From Agrypnia vestita (taxonomy: Eukaryota; Arthropoda; Insecta; Trichoptera; Phryganeidae): DNA of 64,000 nucleotides. The DNA lies in the NCBI GenBank assembly GCA_016648135.1, contig JADDOH010005133.1, positions 78,455 to 142,454 on the forward strand. The letters run 5' to 3'. Numbering within the stretch: position 1 is the stretch's first letter; every line of letters starts with the position of its first letter. The notes beneath the pieces are model-generated. The model ran no database searches, had not been told where the DNA came from, and saw only the letters and a list, made by a program, of their open reading frames with translations. Below are positions 52,895 through 62,324 of the stretch, one piece after another. The position numbers and the translations under genes were made by a program.

Positions 52895-54180
52895 TTAGGT
52901 CCTTACATATGAAATTGACGTTTTGCCGTACTGGCAAATTTGATCTCAAATATCTTCTCTTTGGTTAGGAATTCCAAATCCAAATTTATACAACTATTTA
53001 CTCATGTATTTGTGTTTTGAAAATTATAATTTATTTGTTTTTTCCTCAATTGTTTTTTTCTTTGCGTCACTCAGTTTACAAAATGAAAAACTTGAAATAT
53101 CGCGTTATTTACAAGTACGAGTTCCACCGTGGCACCAGTACTGCAGAAAAGGCTCGAAGGATTAATGATGTGTATGGCGACGGTGCCGCAAAAGAAAACA
53201 CAGTGCGTTTTTGGTTCCAACGTTTTCGTTCTGGAAATTTCGACCTGCAGAACAAGCCCCGTGGACGGCCGGAGACCAAAGTTGATAATGAAGAATTGAA
53301 GGCTATTGTGGAAGCGGATCCATCGCAAACCACATCCGAGTTAGCTGCAGGCTGCGGTGTTAGTGATAAAACTGTTTTAATCCACTTGAAGCAAATTGGT
53401 AAGGTGAAAAAGCTTGAAAGGTGGGTACCTCACGAATTGAGTGAAGCAAATCAACAAACGCGCGTTGACTGCTGCGTTGCATTACTCAACCGGCACAATA
53501 ATGAAGGGATTTTAAATCGAATCATTACCTGTGATGAAAAGTGGATCCTGTACGATAATCGGAAGCGCTCATCGCAATGGCTGAACCCTGCCAAACCAGC
53601 CAAACCATGCCCCAAGCGAAAATCGACTCCAAAAAAGTTACTTGTGAGCGTTTGGTGGACTAGTGCTGGTGTCGTTCACTACAGCTTTCTTAAATCTGGC
53701 CAGACGATTACGGCAGATGTCTATTGTCAGCAACTGCAAACCATGATGGAAAAGCTAGCTGCTAAACAACCGAGGCTGGTTAATCGCTCTAGGCCACTGC
53801 TGCTTCATGATAACGCTAGACCACACACTGCACAACAGACGGCTACCAAATTAGAGGAGGTTCAATTGGAATGTCCAAGACATCCACCGTACTCTCCGGA
53901 CCTTGCCCCAACAGATTACCATTTTTTTCGAAATTTGGATAACTTCTTGCAAAGGAAAAAATTCAACTCCCATGGGGCAGTCCAAACCGCCTTCAAAGAT
54001 TTTATTGATTCCCGTCCGAATGTTTTTTTTAGTAAAGGGATCGATGAACTACCTATGAGATGGCAAAAGTGCATAGATAGCAATGGTAAATACTTTGATT
54101 AAATAAATATATTATAATAAAAAAAAATCGGCTTTATGTTCCTCCCATACTAAACGTCAATTTCATATGTAAGGACCTAA
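52895..54180 (+). mobile_element. Apparently complete mariner element
   Basis: Ends are inverted copies of TTAGGTCCTTACATATGAAA extended to 29 identical bases (52895-52923 and 54152-54180), flanked by TA at 52893-52894 and 54181-54182. The 1286 bp hold one uninterrupted transposase ORF. All structural requirements of a mobile mariner can be seen. It lies next to a truncated minus-strand LINE. Confidence 0.93.
53083..54102 (+). CDS. Mariner transposase, intact, DD34D
   Basis: 339 codons, close to the 345-350 usual for mariner. An upstream in-frame ATG at 53017 would add 22 hydrophobic residues; the start at 53083 (MKNLKYRVIYKYEFHRG) fits the family. Residues about 1-100 form the two helix-turn-helix DNA-binding domain, with GRPETKVD near 61. 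WVPHEL is at 114-119. Catalytic aspartates are D151 (TCDEKW), D243 (LHDNARPH) and D278 (YSPDLAPTDYHFF), giving the DD34D spacing. The product cuts at the TIRs and reinserts at TA. Overall similarity is closest to the cecropia/Hsmar1 type by eye. No frameshift or stop is present. Confidence 0.95.
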   Translation: MKNLKYRVIYKYEFHRGTSTAEKARRINDVYGDGAAKENTVRFWFQRFRSGNFDLQNKPRGRPETKVDNEELKAIVEADPSQTTSELAAGCGVSDKTVLIHLKQIGKVKKLERWVPHELSEANQQTRVDCCVALLNRHNNEGILNRIITCDEKWILYDNRKRSSQWLNPAKPAKPCPKRKSTPKKLLVSVWWTSAGVVHYSFLKSGQTITADVYCQQLQTMMEKLAAKQPRLVNRSRPLLLHDNARPHTAQQTATKLEEVQLECPRHPPYSPDLAPTDYHFFRNLDNFLQRKKFNSHGAVQTAFKDFIDSRPNVFFSKGIDELPMRWQKCIDSNGKYFD

Positions 54181-54182
54181 TA

Positions 54183-55190
54183 ATAAAATTCTACCATTCG
54201 CCGTTCAAAACTCCAAAACAAAAATCTATTTTGAGATATTAACACATTCATTATTTATATGTGGGGTATAAAAGCAAAGGCATCAACATGCAAAAATATA
54301 AAAATATGTTTTTAATGACTGCACCGAGGGTTCCTAATTAAAAATGTATTTTATTTTTATGTTATGTATCTATCCCTTTCAAAATCATTTTTCAGTAAAT
54401 TTATAGGCTACGTTTCCTATTGAATCTCAAAACTGTTTTTATATCTGATTTTATACCCCACACATAATGTTTTATTCAATTAATTTTATATGTCTATTTT
54501 TTATTAATAGTACTAACACGAAGTGACTACTCAGAGACAAATGGAAACACTAATCTGAAAAAAAATAATCAGCGATTTATTAATCATTCAATGTAGAAAG
54601 TCACTAAAAACGAATTGAACTTATTGTTAATCTTTAAATTGCACTATTTAATTATATATCGCTCGTATGTAATAATATATACAGCGACTTGGATCTTTTC
54701 AATTCATCGATCTATGAATTTAAAACTCTTGGATATTCACCTCAGTCATAAACCTTTTTTTTTCCTCTTCTTTAATCCATCTTCTTTCTTTTGAACAGAA
54801 TTCGTATATGTAATTTTTTATCTTGTATCTTTCTTTAAATAACATTTATTCTTTTGTCCAGACCTCATATATATATATATATATATATATCTATATATAT
54901 ATATATATTATATATATATATATAATATATATATATATATTAGTAATCCTCGATAACTGCATTCAGTTTTTTTTTGTTTTTGCTTTTGTATCCCACATAT
55001 TACGGTGTCTTGTATCGTATAATTTTAAAAAATGATTATACATCTAAAGAAACGAAAAAGCTGCCTACTTTTCCTAGAGTACTTACTCCTACTAGTTCTA
55101 ATTCGTCATATGTACTTTCCTTGTTTCCTAAAATGTTCTCTCGGGTAAAATATTGTCATGGATCGTATCTGTGGGAGGCAAATGAAAACA
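54183..55190. other. Unassigned AT-rich stretch with (TA)n
   Basis: No gene recognised. A (TA)n microsatellite occupies 54869-54942. Small open frames nearby follow from the AT richness. Confidence 0.4.
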
Positions 55191-55198
55191 CTGGAAAT

Positions 55199-55682
55199 TA
55201 GTGATGCAACGAATACTACTTTCACGAATACGAATATGAATTCGGCAAATACGAATACAAATATTCAACAAGGTAATAAATAACATACCACTGTCCTTTT
55301 TTTACTAAGGGATTTAATAATTAAAATTTTCCACCGGCATATTTAAATATAACTTACCAGATTTCTTTTCGATTTAGGAAATTTGAAATTATTTATATAA
55401 ATTGAAGAGTTGACACTTTTACACATAACGGAAACAAAATGGAACGAACAATACGTATTACAAAACAAAAACTACATGAAACGAGCCCTTAACCTTATTA
55501 ATAACCCAACGAAACTAGATGAAATAACTTTCGAACTTAACAAATCCATTCATTCAAAGTTAGGAGAATCCCCGATATAGAGTGCGTAAGCGTTTTGCGT
55601 TGCGTTCAGTTATTAATAGCTTTTTTTTAATATTCGTAATGATATTCGGCGAATACGAATATTCGTATTCGTTGCATCACTG
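55199..55682. mobile_element. hAT-type MITE with 8-bp target duplication
   Basis: The ends TAGTGATGCAACGAATAC and GTATTCGTTGCATCACTG are inverted. CTGGAAAT (55191-55198) and CTGAAAAT (55683-55690) flank it and differ at one base, matching the 8-bp duplications of hAT elements. Subterminal sequence repeats CGAATACGAATA. An internal frame (QNKNYMKRALNLINNPTKLD) looks coding-like but was not recognised. Confidence 0.75.
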
Positions 55683-55690
55683 CTGAAAAT

Positions 55691-56180
55691 TATTCATCAT
55701 TTTATTAATTATTTTCATAAATTCACAGCCACTGGACACGAATTAAATTGAAGCACTATTCTTTAATTTTCACTATTTCGCAATTAATCACTCGTCTGTA
55801 AAACACTTTACTATCGCTTGCTAGAATATTTTTAGTAATTCTCGTGTAAGTTCTTCGTTCGATATCTGTAACTTCGATTTATCTGCGTGTTGGTAACGCT
55901 GCGGTCGCTACGGCTTTATCGCTGGTTAAGTCGCGTCGGTTAAACGCCAAAATAATCGTGAACACTCCGTGGTCTGGCTCCGCCCTTTGTGCATTAGTTT
56001 TTCGAATCTTTGAGACTATTCTATACATTACTAGTGTTTGCGAGAATGTCCCCGTCACACCCAGATTGTTCCAGATGTTTTCCGAGTGTTATAGGGCGTC
56101 CCAGAATGTTGTGGAGTGTTCGAGGGACTTCGATTGTCTTCGAGAAGCTCTGATAGTGCGCAATCATCTCGTTATAATAT
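55691..56180 (-). promoter_or_regulatory. Penelope-associated leader, second copy (minus strand)
   Basis: Minus-strand TGCGAAATAGTGAAAATTAA, AGTGCTTCAATTTAATTCGT, CCAGTGGCTGTGAATTTATG parallels 17505-17590. Upstream on this strand GAA/TTC triplets recur at about 10-bp periods (for example TTCTCGAAG near 56140), a degenerate HSE pattern. No TATA box as clear as in the 17239 copy. Confidence 0.45.
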
Positions 56181-56234
56181 TATACAATTTTAATCAACTC
56201 AATTCAAATTCAAAGTGGATGAGAAAAAGTTTTA

Positions 56235-56897
56235 AGGTGCTCATTAGTGGCACGTGAGCATGTGCGGTATTGAGCTTCTTGAGCCATCGCTATTTAGTAG
56301 CATGTGTGTACGCACATTGCTAGTAATGAGCATACTTATTTGACTTGTGGGTGGAGGGGGTAACTTTTGAGCATGTGTGAACAGCCTTGCTTATGAGCAT
56401 GCTAATGTCATTCGCGGCTAGTATCGATTATCAATGCGTTCTTCTCAGTCCGCGACAGATCAAACAAACATGGCGCGTTGGGGAGATGACAAAACATTAA
56501 TTTTCGTGACTTATTATAGGAATCACGAATGTCTATGGAATACTCGGTCACCGCTTTGTAAAAATAATATAGCAAGAAACAATGTTCATGAAACTTTATT
56601 AAAAGATATGAATTATAAAAACTAAAATAAAAAACTCGGGAAATGTTTTGATCTATTGATTCATTTGAATTTCCTGTTTCACTTTACAAAGTTTCCATTT
56701 TGAACAAGAGCGTCTCTATTCTATGACAAAAGCATTCAAGTAATAGGCATGTGTGTTTGATTGTCGGCTCATTCATGAGCATGCTTAAAATAAGCATGCC
56801 AACAACAAGTAAGTGCATACAGTTGTTAGAGCATGCTAGTTTTGAGCATGCTAATGAGCATGCTCAAAAGTAAGCATGTGTATCTTAGTAGGTACCT
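56235..56897. mobile_element. Harbinger-like MITE with MADF fragment and GAGCATGC repeats
   Basis: TTA duplications (56232-56234 and 56898-56900) flank related inverted ends (AGGTGCTCATTAG... and ...CTTAGTAGGTACCT). GAGCATG/CATGCTC occurs more than ten times in the subterminal regions. It holds the remains of a MADF-domain ORF. A 3-bp TTA target and a MADF/Myb-like protein are features of PIF/Harbinger elements. Confidence 0.65.
56470..56625 (+). pseudogene. MADF-domain N-terminal fragment (Harbinger-type Myb-like protein)
   Basis: MARWGDDKTLIFVTYYRNHE, CLWNTRSPLCKNNIARNN and VHETLLKDM match the start of a MADF (Myb/SANT-like) domain: L-FV--YR-HECLWN--SP-Y(C)--N--AR. It stops after 51 residues, so the rest of the domain and protein are missing. 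In PIF/Harbinger elements such a protein aids transposase binding to DNA. Confidence 0.7.
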
Positions 56898-57059
56898 TTA
56901 AGCAAGCCAAGTCATCAAGAGGGCGGGGTCAAAACCTTCTCTATGTGTAATCGCTGTCCGCCATTTTGCGAGGTTGGCGGACGTTGGCGCTCTGCCGAGG
57001 TTGGCCCAATGTGTAAAGGGCCCTTAAGAATGTACCGTAAATTGTTATCAATTTCTTGT

Positions 57060-57590
57060 TACTAGCGAAGGGAAAAACTACATTTCAAAATGAAGACTAC
57101 AACACACACACGTTCACCAGTTTGAAGACTACAAAGTGTACACTACAATTGTAGTAAAAATACACGAAGTGAAGTAATTGTAGTACTACTAAATTGTAGT
57201 ACTAATGAAGTGAAGTAATGAAGTAATTGTAGTATTAATGAAGTGAAGTAATAAAGAAATTTTAGTATTATTAAAAAAAAGGTCGCCAACCAGATTTCTT
57301 CATTCAATCCCAACATTATTCAAATCATGGGGGGGCTTGTTTCGATTTCCAAAGATTTCTTCATTTATCTACATCAACTTCCCAAAAATTTCACATAAAA
57401 AATGAACTATTTCAAGTATATATAGGTCGTACTTTCGATAACTTTGAAGTGTGTGTACTTTGTAGTGTTCGCTTTGAAATGAAGTGTGTGTAGTTTGTAG
57501 TGTGCACTACACTTCAAAACGTGTGAAGTATGCACTTCAATGTAATGTAGTACTACATTGTAGTAGTGAGTACAGAGCGGACCCATCACT
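57060..57590. repeat. Imperfect inverted repeat rich in GTAGTACTAC and GAAGTG motifs
   Basis: ACTACAACACACACACGTTC and ACAAAGTGTACACTACAATT (57093-57150) are mirrored by AATGAAGTGTGTGTAGTTTG and AGTGTGCACTACACTTC (57477-57520). Between them GAAGTGAAGTAA repeats several times. It is probably a decayed MITE; the superfamily is unknown. Confidence 0.5.
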
Positions 57591-57865
57591 ACTTGTATTG
57601 TGTAGTCAGCATTTTCTTGTGTGAAAAGTTAAAATAGCATATTATACAAACATTGTATGCTCGTGGCGAATTTTTGTGTTTGTAAACCCGTGCATCGAAG
57701 TGCTACTTATCATAACAAAGTGTCGATGAAACAGATAATTATACTAATAAAGATTAGACGGAGAAATGACCGGGTCTCCATTCAATACGAACTAAATGCG
57801 AGTTAATAAACCCATACGACCTCGGCACGCGCAAGATAGATTCTATTTATTTATTTAGAGTAATC

Positions 57866-58155
57866 ACAAGTTCATCATCACTCTTGGCACTACAACCCTT
57901 GGTGGGTCTTGGCCTCCTCAATAATTTTCCTCCACTCATCTCGGTCTAGTGCCAGCTCTCTCCAGTTCCGAAGCTCTAAGGCAGAGATGTCTTTGAGGAC
58001 GTTGTCACTCCATCTTAATTTTGGCCTTCCTAAGCTCCTTCGCCCTGTTGGCCTTGAGTTCAGCAGGGACCTTGGTGCTTGATGCTCGGACATTCTCTCC
58101 ACATGGCCCAGCCATCGAAGTCTTCCCAGTTTTATAAATTTTGTGACGTTTGGCT
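57866..58155 (-). pseudogene. RTE-like LINE copy 4b, RT C-terminus with ATGATG tail
   Basis: Minus strand: KTSMAGPCGENVRASSTKVP-type frames upstream, then MERMSEHQAPRSLLNSRPTG, RRSLGRPKLRWSDNVLKDIS, LRNWRELALDRDEWRKIIEE and AKTHQGL. 3' end CCAAGAGTGATGATGAAC. It is the longest copy of family 4 here. Confidence 0.85.
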
Positions 58156-58353
58156 CCTTAAATAGAGTATAGAGCTATAATATAATAATAAAAGGTTCTA
58201 TAATATAAGGCACTCGTAGGTAATATAAATCTTAGACATTTACATAATAAATTGACTTTTTTTAGACTTTGATATTCATGTAGACCTCATGAGTGAAGAG
58301 AAGCTCTTGAGTTTGATAAAGGAGCCTCAGTTCTTATCGATTCAATTTACATA

Positions 58354-58665
58354 TAAAAAGAAATCCATGTTTCCCTATTTTCTTCACAACTGGCCACTAC
58401 CACCCACCGGTGTTAATGGTGGTAGATAGCCTGTGGTGTCACATCGAGAGTATGCGAGTTTGGTGGGGGTGGCTGAGCGTAGGTGGGGGTGGGTGATGAA
58501 AATGTGCTTTCTAGCACATTGTTTTATATTGAGAAGGCCGTCAATGCTTCAGATTGTTTCGCAATGGGCCCGCCGACTTTGTCGGTGAGTCTAGAAGGTT
58601 CCAGAAAAACCCGCTCTAGAAAGTTCTGAAAGGAGAACGTTCTAGAAGATTCTCGAAAGTCGAAT
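58354..58665 (+). mobile_element. Helitron-like HSE element H5, diverged and shortened
   Basis: AAAAAGAAATCCATGTTTCC, then GCGAGTTTGGTGGGGGTGGC and AATGTGCTTTCTAGCACATT as in H1. The GAA/TTC region is reduced (58590-58660) and the GCCGCGCGGGC end is absent. Confidence 0.55.
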
Positions 58666-58679
58666 ATGGTTCAAACTAA

Positions 58680-59115
58680 ATCCATAAAAAATTGGACAGT
58701 CCAACCGAAGTCTGATTTGAAAGAAAAATGATCTTTTAACAGAGTATACGACTAAGGGCGGGTTGTTTCAAGTTGGATTAAAGTAAGCGTTCTCTTAAAG
58801 CATAGATTTTTACCTTCTCCACCAATCAGACGATCCGTTTTCGTAAAAATCTATGCTTTTATCGACCGCTTACTTTGATCGAACTTGAAACAACCGGGCC
58901 TAAATTTGGGCAGAACCCACTATTGAATATTTTCCCACTTAACATTTCGTCCTCTTCAATTACCACCTCAGACCCCCCCCCCCTTGTCCTCCTCTTCACC
59001 GTAACACACTTGCATAGTTTAACTTTTTTAATTTTTAGTACACAAACAATCTTGATGAAGAGAACATTGTTCTCGAAACATGTAGATTGTGTAATCTAAT
59101 AAAGTGGTGAAAACA
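58680..59115 (+). pseudogene. Penelope-like element (family A) 3' part with Tourist-like MITE inside
   Basis: After the MITE, the plus strand reads KFGQNPLLNIFPLNI and a C-run-derived proline stretch, then a 3' UTR with TTGATGAAGAGAAC, ATT, GTTCTCGAAACATGTAG, a perfect six-pair hairpin before GAAAC. It matches 3110-3360 and 4755-4880. Confidence 0.7.
58756..58900. mobile_element. Tourist/Harbinger-like MITE, 145 bp
   Basis: GGGCGGGTTGTTTCAAGTTG and its complement near 58877-58900 form ~30-bp inverted ends. TAA (58753-58755 and 58901-58903) flanks both. Removing it restores the Penelope family A sequence (GAC TAAATTTG), so the borders are well supported. Confidence 0.8.
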
Positions 59116-59204
59116 AATTGATTTGTGTTTTATTTTAATAATTATGTCACCACAAAATTCAAGCCTTCATGTAGAAGATTAAGTACTCTTCGAACAATTT
59201 TTTC

Positions 59205-59305
59205 TTTTCTTTTCTAATTTTACTTTTGTGTGTATATCTATATGGCAAGATGAGAATCCATTCTCACAATAGCTGAAATACAGACATAATATTATTATTA
59301 TTAAC
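59205..59305 (+). pseudogene. CR1/L2-like LINE 3' UTR fragment
   Basis: TGTGTGTATATCTATATGGC, AAGATGAGAATCCATTCTCA and AATAGCTGAAATACAGAC repeat 6284-6336, ending in a short ATT microsatellite. Confidence 0.65.
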
Positions 59306-59739
59306 ACAAGAAGAATACGAAAACGTTTCGAGGCGGCTTTCAATTCCTTTCTCGACTCTACTATAATGTGGACCCCGGATCAATTTGAATCAGAGACTGA
59401 TCTGATCTTGATCTTGCAGAACAGCACCCAATGAGGAGTTCTTGGAGCGATGTAGTCTCACTGTCTGCTATTTCTGGCGTCCGCAACGAAAGAACCTAAC
59501 CGTTTGACCTTATATCGTAAGACCAACATTGTGCTGTGTAATATAAATATGTATTTGTGAAGATTATTTAGAGAGAGAGTGTTGATTCAGTTTATGCTTA
59601 CTCCGCAATGCAATGAACTCGCATGCGCCTGAACCATAAACAACGGGCTAGCGGATAGTTGGCTGATAGCTGATCATAAATTATACTAATGTTGTCAAAA
59701 TCTATTTAAGCCTTAAACAGAATGTACTAACAATACTAA
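59306..59739. other. Unassigned sequence
   Basis: No gene or repeat family recognised between the LINE 3' UTR fragment and the Penelope family F copy. Confidence 0.35.
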
Positions 59740-60255
59740 TTCTGAAAAATCGTTGTTATTAATTGTTATTAATTTGCCAACCACCTCATAGAAAATAATC
59801 ATAAATTTGACCCAAAAATAGGGGTGAAAATATTAAATACTAATAATAAAGGTTTAAAATTGAATAATTTAGAAATTTTTTACATTAGGGAGGCGGTGAA
59901 TAATAGAGCACCTCTCATTAATAACCAAATTAATTTTTCATATAGCCCTTTGTTCAATGTAGCGTTCACAAGAGATGTGGTAACACCCACTTTAGACCCC
60001 GCCCCCTCTCACTCTCTCTCGTTAGATCCCTGAATTGTTCAGTAGTTCAATGGTTCATAATCAGTGCAATAGTGGTGATAGTTTGACAATACTACGGTTG
60101 GGGTATATAGTGTTGTGAATGTAGTAGTGCAGTGTTGGTCCTGACGAAGAGACGGGTACGTCTCGAAACCGGTAGACCATAAATCTGGTAGTGGTTTTTA
60201 CTAAGTTTACTAACATTCTGTTATTATGTCTGACCACAAAGTTAATGCTTTAAAT
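59740..60255 (+). pseudogene. Penelope-like element (family F), C-terminal ORF end and 3' UTR
   Basis: KILNTNNKGLKLNNLEIFYI, REAVNNRAPLINNQINFSY and SPLFNVAFTRDV to a stop at 60031 match the Penelope end block. The 3' UTR contains CCTGACGAAGAGACGGGTAC and GTCTCGAAACCGG (GAGACG/CGTCTC hairpin) and runs to about 60255. The end sequence is the same as the 43395-43759 palindrome arms. Confidence 0.8.
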
Positions 60256-60545
60256 ATTAATAATATTATTTAAGCCTTAGTTTATTACACAAAGTCACTG
60301 ACGCGAATTTAATCGGAGCACCGTTCTTAAATTCACACTAATGCACGTCACTAGAATCTTCACGGTCTTTTTGTCCATCGCAGGCTTTTAAGTACTTCTT
60401 CAATGACCGTTTATAATTTCCGTTTTCTTTGTCGTTGTCGCTTTGTCTATGGACCTCTATGTAAAAAAACTCGAACAGTTTATAAAGACCGTTGATTTCG
60501 TGATGCCACGAGAAGATATCCTAGTTTCTCTACATTTCCAGTTCT
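60250..60545 (-). promoter_or_regulatory. Penelope-associated leader, third copy (minus strand)
   Basis: Minus strand CTTTATAAACTGTTCGAG (TATA-like, about 60490-60473), then AGTGTGAATTTAAGAACGG, GATTAAATTCGCGTCAGTGA and CTTTGTGTAATAAACTAAGG parallel the leader at 17505-17590. It abuts the family F 3' end in opposite orientation. Confidence 0.45.
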
Positions 60546-60625
60546 TCTTCTTCTTCCTAGACTTTTAGTCCGACTTACTTGGGGTTGGCCTTCGTTGTTC
60601 GTTTTCATTTTTGGACAAGGAAATT
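60546..60625 (-). pseudogene. RTE-like LINE 3' tail
   Basis: Minus strand CGAAGGCCAACCCCAAGTAA, GTCGGACTAAAAGTCTAGGA followed by AGAAGAAGAAGAA is a retroelement 3' end with a GAA-type tail. No coding remains. Confidence 0.5.
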
Positions 60626-60751
60626 TTAGCGGCTATGTAGTTTTATGGAAGATCCGCGACGATCCCTTGACGAGTCGAGACTGCTTCCTCCAGTCCTGTG
60701 TTGTTATGAAAATGCAAACCAAACAAATTTTACTTCTAGTTTTGCAGGTAG

Positions 60752-60955
60752 ACGCGTAAATCATCATCATCATTCTTGGCACTACAACCCTTGGTGGGTC
60801 TTGGCCTCCTCAATAATTTTCCTCCACTCATCTCGGTCTAGTGCCAGCTCTCTCCAGTTCCGAAGCTCCGAGGCAGAGATGTCTTTGAGGACGTTGTCGC
60901 TCCATCTTAATTTTGGCCTTCCTAAGCTCCTTCGCCCTATTGGCCTTGAGTTCAG
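60752..60955 (-). pseudogene. RTE-like LINE copy 4c, 3' end
   Basis: Minus strand: RPIGRRSLGRPKLRWSDNVL, KDISASELRNWRELALDRDE, WRKIIEEAKTHQGL, then CCAAGAATGATGATGATG. Nearly identical to copies 4a and 4b, so this family was active comparatively recently. A short hairpin (AATTAATACGCG/CGCGTATTAATT) lies directly 5'. Confidence 0.82.
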
Positions 60956-61065
60956 CATAATTAATACGCGTAACTATCGCGTATTAATTATTGCGGATTG
61001 ATTTTACCTGTAAGTATGTGATTTGAAATAAGTAATCATCAAAGTTTAAATGTAATTAATATTTA

Positions 61066-61215
61066 GGTCTTTTCTTCTTTTATTAGATCTGTCAATCTGT
61101 GCTACAGAAAACTACGCCTCCTGGGAAGACGAGGTCCAGCTATCCCTCCATCTTTTCGGTGGTCTTCCAGATAGGCGTCGTCCAGAGGGGATTTCATGAG
61201 CTGCTGTGCGCACGA
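61066..61215 (-). pseudogene. RTE-like LINE 3' terminal fragment, family 8, copy b
   Basis: Minus strand GGACGACGCCTATCTGGAAG, ACCACCGAAAAGATGGAGGG, AGCTGGACCTCGTCTTCCCA is the counterpart of 39320-39470. Only the final coding bases and the end are kept. Confidence 0.5.
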
Positions 61216-61317
61216 GTCTGTCACTGTCAAACTGATATTACAGATATAATTTTTATGGCTGTCGGGAAGCTGCTCTTTCGAAAACTTGTACGAATGTATT
61301 TTTGTAAATAAATTATA

Positions 61318-61665
61318 TTATAGGGAGAGTAGGTATAGAAGTCTTTTTTGGGTGGCCATAGGACTTACGAGCTATTGTACGGTTGGCTTAGGTGATCACT
61401 TTACACATATGTAACGTTCGCCATTTCCACCCATGATAGAATACCGTGTCTATTAATTTTTTGGAAGTTGTATATATATTAGATAGAAATTCGAATGAAT
61501 TCCATTAGACAAGATAAAGTATATAGCTAAAAAACTCCAAAATCAATATAGATGTCTCGTTTAGCGACATCTGCGGTTATTCAAGGGGAAGGAAAAAGCT
61601 TTGGTGCTAGCCGCTAGGGGGTCGTTATAACTCACAGTTTCGTCTCTGTGAGACATCTATATTAA
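61318..61665. mobile_element. Foldback/MITE FB2, copy c
   Basis: GAGAGTAGGTATAGAAGTC, GTTGGCTTAGGTGATCACTT, TGTCTCGTTTAGCGACATCT and CGTCTCTGTGAGACATCTAT in the same order as copy a. The left palindromic part is absent. Confidence 0.6.
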
Positions 61666-62206
61666 ACAATAAAATATTCTAAATTATATTATAGTTAAAT
61701 TGAACACAAAGTCCACTTGATAAAACCACTGTATTTTTTGGTAACACCAACTGGTTTTATAGAAAACTAGCTGTAACCAGTCAAAAATGACGGTAGTCTT
61801 ACATGTCGGTTCCTTAAGAATTTAATTTTTTAAGTTCACTCATTAAAAAAAAAAGTTTTTATAAAAGAAGTTACGGACATTACGGGAAGTTAAAAGACAA
61901 ACGACTACGAAATAATTATTATTGGGATATGGGCAATAATATATTTTAGCAACTTGTTTGTATGTGTACCTTAATAAAATTAATAAAATGTAATTTAATT
62001 TATTTAAAAATGAATAACCAAAAGGCAATAGCTGCTTAAAATAATGATTTCATGATGCATTTGGAAACTAATCGAGCGTCCCTCAAAAAAGATCAAAATG
62101 TAGCTACGTAATTAAGTAAAACACTTCTAGAACTAAAACAATAATAAATATAATGTATCGATAATAATAACTGCTGATGGATACAAGATAGAGCTTACTG
62201 TCCGGG

Positions 62207-62240
62207 TATATAAGCCTCGCCAAGACCTGACATCTTCAGA
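62207..62240 (+). promoter_or_regulatory. Vitellogenin core promoter: TATA box and initiator
   Basis: TATATAAG at 62207-62214 is followed 29 bp later by TTCAGA (62235-62240), an insect initiator-like site. Transcription from there would give a 5' UTR of about 53 bases. GATA-type motifs lie upstream (CGATAATAAT near 62159, AGATAGAG near 62186); GATA factors are known regulators of insect vitellogenin genes. Confidence 0.75.
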
Positions 62241-62290
62241 CGATCCTGTCAATCCAGGCGACAAGATCCTCTCTGAGGCAGCTCTTCACC

Positions 62291-62324
62291 ATGAGGGCCT
62301 TTTTCTTCTTTTTCTTCTTCTTCG
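62291..62324 (+). CDS. Vg: Vitellogenin exon 1 (start of signal peptide)
   Basis: ATG in GCTCTTCACCATGAGG opens MRA followed by eight consecutive Phe, encoded by TTT/TTC triplets, to donor TTCG/GTAAGC. Short first coding exons that hold only part of the signal peptide are usual in insect vitellogenins. The poly-Phe core is a microsatellite-like tract. Confidence 0.92.

Noticed and set aside
53017..53082. Upstream ATG as the mariner transposase start
   Set aside because: It adds 22 hydrophobic residues not found in mariner transposases; the ATG at 53083 fits family length and sequence.
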